In this document: positions 33,801 to 42,784 of the stretch, in pieces | How the letters are laid out: each line of letters starts with the position of its first letter | How positions within the stretch are numbered: the first letter of the stretch is position 1 | From: Anisus vortex | Lineage: Eukaryota; Mollusca; Gastropoda; Planorbidae | Reading direction: 5' to 3' | DNA length: 64,000 nt | NCBI GenBank assembly: GCA_949126835.1 | Contig: OX421503.1 | Coordinates: 1,540,501-1,604,500 of the forward strand | Program-made: the position numbers and the translations under genes | Notes under the pieces: model-generated | Seen by the model: only the letters and a program-made list of their open reading frames with translations | The model's database searches: none | What the model was told of the DNA's origin: nothing

Positions 33801-36800
33801 TATATTTACTCATTGTTTAGGTCTACTAGTTGCTCATTACCTACAGCTGACAGTATATATTTACTCATTGTTTAGGTCTACTAGTTGCTCATTACCTACA
33901 GCTGACAGTATATATTTACTCATTGTTTAGGTCTACTAGTTGCTCATTACCTACAGCTGACAGTATATATTTACTCATTGTTTAGGTCTACTAGTTGCTC
34001 ATTACCTATTTACTCATTGTTTAGGTCTACTAGTTGCTCATTACCTATTTACTCATTGTTTAGGTCTACTAGTTGCTCATTACCTACAGCTGACAGTATA
34101 TATTTACTCATTGTTTAGGTCTACTAGTTGCTCATTACCTATTTACTCATTGTTTAGGTCTACTAGTTGCTCATTACCTACAGCTGACAGTATATATTTA
34201 CTCATTGTTTAGGTCTACTAGTTGCTCATTACCTATTTACTCATTGTTTAGGTCTACTAGTTGCTCATTACCTACAGCTGACAGTATATATTTACTCATT
34301 GTTTAGGTCTACTAGTTGCTCATTACCTATTTACTCATTGTTTAGGTCTACTGGTTGCTCATTACCTATTTACTCATTGTTTAGGTCTACTAGTTGCTCA
34401 TTACCTATTTACTCATTGTTTAGGTCTACTAGTTGCTCATTACCTATTTACTCATTGTTTAGGTCTACTAGTTGCTCATTACCTATTTACTCATTGTTTA
34501 GGTCTACTAGTTGCTCATTACCTATTTACTCATTGTCTAGGTCTACTAGTTGCTCATTACCTATTTACTCATTGTCTAGGTCTACTAGTTGCTCATTACC
34601 TATTTACTCATTGTCTAGGTCTACTAGTTGCTCATTACCTATTTACTCATTGTTTAGGTCTACTAGTTGCTCATTACCTATTTACTCATTGTTTAGGTCT
34701 ACTAGTTGCTCATTACCTATTTACTCATTGTTTAGGTCTACTAGTTGCTCATTACCTATTTACTCATTGTCTAGGTCTACTAGTTGCTCATTACCTATTT
34801 ACTCATTGTTTAGGTCTACTAGTTGCTCATTACCTATTTACTCATTGTTTAGGTCTACTAGTTGCTCATTACCTATTTACTCATTGTTTAGGTCTACTAG
34901 TTGCTCATTACCTATTTACTCATTGTTTAGGTCTACTAGTTGCTCATTACCTATTTACTCATTGTCTAGGTCTACTAGTTGCTCATTACCTATTTACTCA
35001 TTGTCTAGGTCTACTAGTTGCTCATTACCTATTTACTCATTGTCTAGGTCTACTAGTTGCTCATTACCTATTTACTCATTGTTTAGGTCTACTAGTTGCT
35101 CATTACCTATTTACTCATTGTCTAGGTCTACTAGTTGCTCATTACCTATTTACTCATTGTCTAGGTCTACTAGTTGCTCATTACCTATTTACTCATTGTC
35201 TAGGTCTACTAGTTGCTCATTACCTATTTACTCATTGTTTAGGTCTACTAGTTGCTCATTACCTATTTACTCATTGTTTAGGTCTACTAGTTGCTCATTA
35301 CCTATTTACTCATTGTCTAGGTCTACTAGTTGCTCATTACCTATTTACTCATTGTCTAGGTCTACTAGTTGCTCATTACCTATTTACTCATTGTTTAGGT
35401 CTACTAGTTGCTCATTACCTATTTACTCATTGTTTAGGTCTACTAGTTGCTCATTACCTATTTACTCATTGTCTAGGTCTACTAGTTGCTCATTACCTAT
35501 TTACTCATTGTTTAGGTCTACTAGTTGCTCATTACCTACAGCTGACAGTATATATTTACTCATTGTCTAGGTCTACTAGTTGCTCATTACCTATTTACTC
35601 ATTGTTTAGGTCTACTAGTTGCTCATTACCTATTTACTCATTGTTTAGGTCTACTAGTTGCTCATTACCTATTTACTCATTGTTTAGGTCTACTAGTTGC
35701 TCATTACCTATTTACTCATTGTTTAGGTCTACTAGTTGCTCATTACCTATTTACTCATTGTTTAGGTCTACTAGTTGCTCATTACCTATTTACTCATTGT
35801 TTAGGTCTACTAGTTGCTCATTACCTATTTACTCATTGTTTAGGTCTACTAGTTGCTCATTACCTATTTACTCATTGTTTAGGTCTACTAGTTGCTCATT
35901 ACCTATTTACTCATTGTTTAGGTCTACTAGTTGCTCATTACCTATTTACTCATTGTTTAGGTCTACTAGTTGCTCATTACCTATTTACTCATTGTTTAGG
36001 TCTACTAGTTGCTCATTACCTATTTACTCATTGTCTAGGTCTACTAGTTGCTCATTACCTATTTACTCATTGTTTAGGTCTACTAGTTGCTCATTACCTA
36101 TTTACTCATTGTTTAGGTCTACTAGTTGCTCATTACCTATTTACTCATTGTTTAGGTCTACTAGTTGCTCATTACCTATTTACTCATTGTTTAGGTCTAC
36201 TAGTTGCTCATTACCTATTTACTCATTGTCTAGGTCTACTAGTTGCTCATTACCTATTTACTCATTGTCTAGGTCTACTAGTTGCTCATTACCTATTTAC
36301 TCATTGTCTAGGTCTACTAGTTGCTCATTACCTATTTACTCATTGTTTAGGTCTACTAGTTGCTCATTACCTATTTACTCATTGTTTAGGTCTACTAGTT
36401 GCTCATTACCTATTTACTCATTGTTTAGGTCTACTAGTTGCTCATTACCTATTTACTCATTGTTTAGGTCTACTAGTTGCTCATTACCTATTTACTCATT
36501 GTTTAGGTCTACTAGTTGCTCATTACCTATTTACTCATTGTTTAGGTCTACTAGTTGCTCATTACCTATTTACTCATTGTTTAGGTCTACTAGTTGCTCA
36601 TTACCTATTTACTCATTGTTTAGGTCTACTAGTTGCTCATTACCTACAGCGCATCACACCAAGTCTTGCTCTTGGAGCTGAACTTATGTACCAACGAGGA
36701 CAACAGGTTCCTGGTGGAGAGATAGCTATTATGTCACTAGCTAGTCGATGGTCAGGTAAATTCTTTATAGGAATTGCTAAATGCTACTTATAGAAGACAA

Positions 36801-39225
36801 GTACTCTGGCTCATTTATGCTGCGATAATGAAACGGTTTCACCCATAATATTGTAAAAAAAATTATTTGTCTGGTTAGGTATCAGTCGCCTGTAATCAAG
36901 ATACATATTTTTCGGTATCGGATAATTATATTTTTTACAAATTAATCTGTGGTATTGCAAGAGTAGGTTAAGTGGTGGATTAAAAAAAAGTGACATCAAG
37001 CTTATTGCCTAAAACCTGTAGCCTAAATGCATTACTATGAGAAATACAGGGATTAAAATTTTTGAAATTTATAATAGAGAATATTTCTAACAGTTACAAG
37101 TTAATAATTAGGATTTATGTCATTGTCATAACTAAAACAAATTAAGAATTTTAAAAAAAATTTTTAAAAAATTTAATAAAAATTCTTAGCCTGTAAGGTA
37201 AAAAGTATCCTGTTAGACCAAATTAATCCATGTGGCTGTGGAAACAGTGCTCACCAGTTTCTGTGGCCAAGGCATACTAGGGGATTGTGTGACCAGCACA
37301 ATGGCCAGCCACTTTTACATTACCCCAACTTAAGTCAGGTACCCTTCATAGCTGGCTAGACTCAGGGACACCTTCTAGACCCGAGAACAAATCCTAGCCT
37401 TTTCCGGGATTTGAACCCAGGACCTTTGATACTCCATCTGAATGCGCTGCCACTCGGCCACCATGTCCCATAAGCCTGTGATTAATTCTATTGATGCACA
37501 ACACATTTATACTCAACATTTTAAATAGATTTTTTTGGTGTTTCTTTTAAATTGAGTAAATTTTTTTTTGCACAAAAATTTCACTTTCTTTGATCAATTG
37601 TTATATTTTTCTCTTCAATTTCAGGTGAGAAATGGCAGCTGAGTGCCAATTTAAGTCCCATGGCTGGAAATCTTCACACATGTTACTACCAGAGAGTCCA
37701 TGAAAACTTGCAGATTGGAGTGGAGTTAGAAACTAGCATACGCAGTGCAGAGAGCACGGCAACCATTGCATACCAGATAGACATTCCTAAAGCTGATGTT
37801 GTATTTAGAGGTCGGTTGGTTTTTTGTTGTATATAACTCTAGTTGGCTGTTTGGCCCTTAAGTAATTATACATCTCAGTAGATGGTGTTTATTGTTGTTA
37901 ACCGTTCTCCTCCTTGGAGTTGCAGCGCGTCATCTCTACTGGTAGAGTTGTTTCGCTTCTGATGCCGATGTGTGTTTTAAAATGCCTATTATAAACTTTT
38001 CAAACTCTGACCGAAGAGAGCTATAGGGACGCTATTTTTACACGTTGGTTTGGTATTTGGTTTGGTATTGTTTGATATTTTCAGTGGCTTATTGAAAATA
38101 AAGCATTTTTAGTGCTAATTCTTCAAAAATGTATGGCAATTTAGGAAATATTTAGAGAAGCATTGGACTAGGCTAATAAGGGAAAGACTTAATTATTTCA
38201 ATAATGTCAAGATATTAGAGGTATTGAAAGGGTTGTAGAAGTTGAATAGAAGGATTCGAGTCCGATGCGATGATTTCAAAACTCCATGACAAACTATCGG
38301 AATCGATTGGCGTAGGCTCAGCAGTTTATTTTATTTTCCCTTTTATTTATTGCTTTAATTTTCATCTCTTCTAGTTTGATTTAAACTTTATATTTGTATA
38401 GTTATACAATGAAGAATTTAATTCAGTTGCTTTGATAGTTTTTTTTTTCTGTGATTTTTTTTGTCTGATTTTTTTACAATATAGTGAGTTCTGCAACTTG
38501 ACTCAGGGTTGGGGGGATAGAAGGTTGGCAACTGAATAAGGGAGAAAGGGTTAAAGAAAGATCAAAGTTTAATTTTTTGTTATAACCATCAATTCTCAGA
38601 GCATCTACATAAAACCTCTTGTGTATTTTCCCAGTGTAGGGAAGTAACCATTGATGGCTAATTGACAAATCATAGAAAAATTAAACTTATTCTTCTTAAA
38701 TGTGCATCTGATAGTTTTCATGTTCATTCAAACAAGGGAGAAAAGACTGACAATATGTTTTCATAGTTTTATTGTCTTTTTGTATGTATATCCCTACATG
38801 TTGTTTACTTGTTAAAGCCTTTTATAGTAACATTTTATATTTCTTAGTATAAAAAAATCATACATTTATAAATATCAATATTATTACTTAAAAGGCAGTA
38901 TACATCTAATAGTAAATGAATTTCAGAACATTTCTTTGTAGCTAAAAATAAAAATTGTTTCCATCAAAGTATAGTGTTTTCCTTTGAGTATTTTTCTCCC
39001 CAAAACTTTGGTGAGTTTAAATAAGCTCAGTAGCCTGTCTTTTTCAGGGTTTTATATATGATGTTTTTGTTTTTGCTTTTCACAGGTCAAGTAGACAGCA
39101 ATTGGTGTATAGGAGGCGTCTTAGAGAAGAAATTAGCACCTTTTCCATTCACTCTAGCACTCAGCGGTTACGCCAACCACGTGAAAAGTCAGTACCGCTT
39201 CGGCATCGGCATGATCATTGGATGA
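27667..39225 (+). CDS. TOMM40: TOM40, mitochondrial import receptor subunit (complete, 7 exons)
   Basis: Encodes the beta-barrel pore of the TOM complex, through which nearly all nuclear-encoded proteins enter mitochondria. Coding exons: 27667-27862, 30200-30360, 31901-32002, 32847-32952, 36624-36755, 37625-37810, 39086-39225; all junction phases agree (1,0,0,1,1,1) and give 340 aa against 361 in human. Seen: a Pro-rich N-terminus starting MGNV as in human, GLSSHFQ and YIGTKQISPTE (human GLSNHFQ, YVGTKQLSPTE), FPVLLGDID, GLLVAHYLQRITP, and the terminal VDSNW...LEKKLAPFPFTLAL...IG beta-signal region. No targeting peptide or helix is expected for this Porin_3 family protein. Oddities: intron 1 starts with GC, and intron 4 is almost entirely a minisatellite containing copies of its own 3' splice site. 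Confidence 0.96.
27863..30199 (+). other. TOMM40: TOMM40 intron 1 (GC-AG)
   Basis: 2.3 kb, AT-rich, containing a palindromic transposable element at 28151-28699 and a G-tract at about 28926-28942. The 3' end TTTAATTTCAG is canonical. Confidence 0.85.
28151..28699. mobile_element. Long palindromic (foldback) element with 8-bp TSD
   Basis: 549 bp whose two halves are imperfect inverted repeats of about 270 bp: starts GGTAATTGTTTACCTGCG, ends with the complement CGCAGGTAAACAATTACC; central arms AACCGATACTAACC and GGTTAGTATCGGTTAG face each other. It is flanked by perfect TATTTTGC direct repeats (28143-28150 and 28700-28707). It has no coding capacity, and an RNA transcribed across it could fold into a long hairpin. 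Confidence 0.85.
30200..30360 (+). CDS. TOMM40: TOMM40 exon 2
   Basis: Completes Asp66 and encodes LFPQVFEGAK...TKQISPTE, the first barrel strands. Acceptor TTTCAG, donor GAG/GTAAAT. Confidence 0.95.
31425..31658 (+). mobile_element. SINE family 1 in TOMM40 intron 2
   Basis: AAAGGTCCTGGGTTCAAATCC head, CTACCCAGCTCTGATGGGTA, GACATTAGTTGGGGTAAAGG, CACATCCCCTAGTATGCCAT and CTTCACCATCCTATGATCAG are all present in order, so this is close to full length, in sense orientation to TOMM40. Confidence 0.85.
31901..32002 (+). CDS. TOMM40: TOMM40 exon 3
   Basis: 34 codons, SFPVLLGDIDSSGNMNAN to KLVAQ; phase 0 on both sides. Preceded by a long pyrimidine tract ending TTCTTCTAG. Confidence 0.95.
32420..32585. 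repeat. 34-bp minisatellite in TOMM40 intron 3, 4-5 copies
   Basis: Units CATTGTCTAATCCCCCAGCT followed by ACATCCATTGGACT, nearly identical. Each contains a CCCCCAG acceptor-like string in sense orientation. Confidence 0.9.
32847..32952 (+). CDS. TOMM40: TOMM40 exon 4
   Basis: 35 codons plus one base, FQPNKCVGQQVSLDYKGDD to DPLSAS; the last G plus GT of the next exon makes the conserved Gly of SGLLVAHYLQ. Confidence 0.95.
33150..36650 (+). repeat. TOMM40 splice-acceptor minisatellite, about 82 copies
   Basis: Fills almost all of intron 4 and runs into exon 5. Every unit contains TTTACTCATTG(T/C)(T)TAG, i.e. the intron 3' end, followed by GTCTACTAGTTGCTCATTAC, i.e. the start of exon 5. Three unit lengths occur: 60 bp (33161-33600), 55 bp interspersed with 39 bp (33600-34310), then almost pure 39 bp (34310-35519, one 55-bp unit, 35574-36627). 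Core positions are exactly periodic: 31 steps of 39 bp, then 55, then 27 steps of 39. TGTTTAG and TGTCTAG variants are interspersed. The last core is the functional exon start. Confidence 0.96.
36624..36755 (+). CDS. TOMM40: TOMM40 exon 5 (start lies in the minisatellite)
   Basis: Encodes (G)LLVAHYLQRITPSLALGAEL to SLASRWS, aligning with human [21 protein letters not shown]. The first 27 bases and the acceptor TTGTTTAG are the terminal copy of the upstream array; sequence becomes unique at CGCATCACACC. Confidence 0.93.
37197..37475 (-). mobile_element. SINE family 1 in TOMM40 intron 5
   Basis: Near full length in antisense: AGACCAAATTAATCCATG, CTGTGGCCAAGGCATACTAG, GTGACCAGCACAATGGCC, AACTTAAGTCAGGTACCC and the B-box complement GGGATTTGAACCCAGGAC. 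Confidence 0.85.
37625..37810 (+). CDS. TOMM40: TOMM40 exon 6
   Basis: 61 full codons, GEKWQLSANLSPMAGN through IDIPKADVVFR, matching human QVGVEFEAS...LDLPKANLLFK. The donor GAG/GTCGGT is GT but otherwise weak. Confidence 0.95.
39086..39225 (+). CDS. TOMM40: TOMM40 exon 7, stop codon
   Basis: GQVDSNWCIGGVLEKKL...GIGMIIG then TGA at 39223-39225. Ends with the Gly-rich last strand expected for TOM40. Confidence 0.96.
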
Positions 39226-41078
39226 GGTCGGCTGCGAATAGTTGTACAAAAGATTGATTAGTTTTATATTATTATTATTCTTATCATTTTTTTTTTTAAA
39301 CAGTAAGAAGATGAAGAAGAGAGAGAAAAAAAAAGAGCAGCCTACGAATAATGTTGTGTATTGATGACGGTTGTATAGTGGGAAGATATTGGGAGCGTGA
39401 AGCTGGAACAAATGTGTTACTATATAATTATCTCGCCTTGTTTTATGTTGTGCAGCTGTGCGCTGACGAACCCTTTCAATTTTTACTTCATTTCATTCTT
39501 GTTGGTTGGTTTAACAAGTTTCATTGAATCAATACGAGTGGGGAGGGGGCGGTGGGGGGTAACAAACCTCATGGGACAAAAAGACTCTAGTTTCAGATTT
39601 AAAAACCAAGATAATTGCATTTTTGAAAAATTGTGTAAGCTTTTCTTCTAGCAAGGATGACTTTGAAAATACATTATACATACAAGCATATATTGTGGCA
39701 TGAATATTTCTGTACCGCTGGATTTTAGATTTCTGGATTTGTGTGTTTGAGTGTGATGTACATAATGAAATATTTTCTTCTGTTACGTGCATCAAAACAA
39801 TTTAATTTTTATTTAACATGCAGATCTGTTATGAAAGTAAAAGTGTAGTCACATTTTTATTTCTACTTGTTTAGATTTGATCTAACTGGAAGAATAATAT
39901 GTCATAGTTAGCCATGTTTTGTCAGCTCTTATCTACTTTGTTACAATTCTGACATTTGTGAAACTATGTATTCTATTAGCCTTTTTTTTTTACCTATTTC
40001 CCTTCTGAAATAGTTAGATTTTATAATAAGTCATTTGGAGAAAAAGAAAGGTTGTTTATGATTGAAAGCAAAGTTTCATATGTGCCTCCATAATTCTCTG
40101 CATAATGGAGTATTTTTTTTTTAAAGCAATTAGATGAGCCATGGTTATATTTTCAATTTCAAGTATTTTTTTTTCACTAACTTGCCAGTTGTGGTTTGAG
40201 TAGTTTCCTTGAACAGCATTGTGTGGGGATTTGATGTTGGTGAATGATTTCATCATGTATTGTGTATACCAGTAGAGTTAGTTTTAGCATGATCATAACA
40301 GTAGATTAGTTGTGAAGAAATTGTATGCATTACATGAAATCATATTTATAATAAACAAAAAAAATTGTTTTAATTCCAAGGTGCTTTTTCTTTTTTGAGG
40401 TTATCATGTTATGTCTTTATTATTTTGTATAATAAAGTATCGAATCATTAAAGTAAACGATTACTATGATTTTTATTATTTAATTTTCCTCTAATGTTGA
40501 CTTGAATGGATGGAAATGAAGTGGTCGAACTCATGAACATCATGAATTGCATTTTCCTTTAAAACACTGGACCCATGTGTATGTTACAAAGCTTAAAATA
40601 ACTACAGATGCTGTTGGTGAGAGAACTTTTATGCAATGTGTATTTGATAAGCAAGTGGCGTATTTGAGATTGCAAGTTTGGGGTTTTGCTAAGAAAAAAT
40701 CACCCAGCATTGTGCGTATAATTATTTTTGTAAATGCTATTACCATCTAAGATATTTTCTTGAAGAAAAAACACAATTTTGTTCTTTTTACCATACAAAT
40801 GTATTGTTTTTCTATTCTCAACTAATTATCACCATTTAATATGAACTTAGAAATAATTCTAGCAAAATGTCTTACTGCAAAATGTTATATAACCCTAACA
40901 ATAATGTATACAGCATTTTGCCCACTGCTACAGCCTTTGATTTGTTTAGTGCAGTTAACACATTTTCCTTGTTATCTTTTTATATTACTAGGTATTATAC
41001 TTTTTTTTTTTTTTAACAATTGAAAACGTTGAATAAATATGTGATTACAAAGTATCTTGTTTTTTTAATTAAAGTTGT
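39226..41078 (+). other. TOMM40: TOMM40 3' UTR and downstream
   Basis: AT-rich with AATAAA hexamers at 40350-40355 (followed by a GT/T-rich stretch), 40431-40436 and 41032-41037. Any could be the poly(A) signal; the last is only about 40 bp from the retrotransposon target site. Confidence 0.5.
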
Positions 41079-41532
41079 TGTTGATGTCCTATTATTATTA
41101 TTGGACTATCAAACATTACCACCAGTCTTCTCAGAGTATTTGAGTTGCAGTAGCTGAATTATTTGATTGATTTGAACATCAAAATGGACGACATCACCAC
41201 AATATAACTTCCAAACTTGTAAATAATAAATGAACGACTTATTGCAGCATATAATTTAATAACAATTCATTAACAGTTGACACTTCACATCCAATGAACA
41301 AATATAGCTTTATAGTATCAACATAATACACAATTTTATTTATTTCTCCTGAGTCTAAAATACTGCCTGCGTTCCTTGTGAGTTATGAGAAAGACTGCCG
41401 GCCGCATGGACCGTCACTTAACTATATCTACTTCCGATATAGGTTTTCTTAATATCCAAAAATGGGTTTTATTTCGACTTTTTAATTATTAATATAGCTA
41501 CTACCTATATATTATTTTATGGCTTCATAGCA
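41079..41532 (-). repeat. 3' LTR
   Basis: 454 bp, TG...CA ends, same length as the other LTR, with no difference found by eye. On the element strand it contains overlapping AATAAA signals (GGAGAAATAAATAAAATTG). Confidence 0.93.
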
Positions 41533-41546
41533 TACCCCCCAACCAC
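41533..41546 (-). other. Polypurine tract
   Basis: On the element strand GTGGTTGGGGGGTA directly precedes the 3' LTR, as expected for the plus-strand primer. Confidence 0.6.
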
Positions 41547-42784
41547 AGAGAAAAAATAATAATTTATTATTATTTTTGATACGAAAAATGTTTACCATAA
41601 TGAAAAAAATTATCTTAATCTTAATTAATGCATATAATCATTCATTTAATAATACATAGAGAAAAAAAAATTCATTTAATATATGTACAAACAATCAAAA
41701 AAAATTCATATTTATAAGCAGAAATATGACACAAAGAATAATATCTAATGTTTATATGACAATTAGTCATAGACAACTATCTTTAGGTATTGTCTAATCA
41801 ACTTCAGTAATAGTGAGATAAACTATTGGATATCAATGATGTGTATCGATAATTATTATGCTAAATACTCATCAAGGCTGTTAAGATTATCTATTATCTT
41901 TATCTCACAAAATCTAAATAGATTCCATGAAAAAAATTTTTTCATACAACATTTATTATTTTATACAACAAAATTAATATAATACTAATGTCGGTTTTTT
42001 TTATAATTGTCATTTTGTATTGATATTCTCATCATGGTTATTATGAATATATATCTTCATAATATTTATTTAGAATTGATATTCTTATTGATTCTTATTG
42101 ATTATTATTGATTATTATTGATTATTATTGATTGATATTCTCAATAACATTACTTACAATGTAACATGATTATCTTTAATCTTAGTTTACAATAAAATAT
42201 TACACAAATTATTCAAGTCTTTTCTTCAATTATATATTTATATTACACTGCTCATTTTCCTGTGAGTCTTATATGTATCATTTATTTATTGGCTTCAATG
42301 CTATCTTTAGTCTTACATGAATACAATACAATATTATCATCTAATGCTCTGACTTTAGAGTCTTACATAGGCATTTCATTATTATATCATTCTTATTTCA
42401 ATTCCTCTAATGCTTTTTTAAAGACTTACATAGGCATATTAATATTAACATATGGCATAACAGATTCACTGTTCAGAGGCCACAAAATTTTATGTGCTTA
42501 ACAGTCTTACCAAACTGTTCAGAGGCTACATAAAAAAATTATTCCAACTGACAATTATTATTTTTATCAGCTCAGCTATTCATAATTCAACACTGTAGAT
42601 TATTCAGTTTTGCAAGTGGTGATTATATCTCATCAATTAAATTATTTACAGCAGTATCCATATTTACATATTTGTTCTTTACAAAAGAAAAAAAAATGTT
42701 ATCATGTCATTATATCTGTTACTGAAAATATCATATCTTTTTCATAAATTTAGTTAATCCTATGTATAATTTTATTGATTATAC
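41547..42784 (-). other. Retrotransposon 3' non-coding region
   Basis: AT-rich, no frame of note; contains a short ATTGATTATT microsatellite at about 42085-42135. In a full element this part of the internal region would normally be much shorter. Confidence 0.5.

Noticed and set aside
33150..36650. CRISPR array
   Set aside because: Repeats are directly adjacent with no unique spacers, and the DNA is a eukaryotic gene.
33210..36681. Three plus-strand frames of 166, 423 and 372 codons made of FRSTSCSLPIYSL repeats
   Set aside because: They are the TOMM40 intron-4 minisatellite read out of the TOM40 frame; the unit is a multiple of 3 without stops, so openness carries no information.
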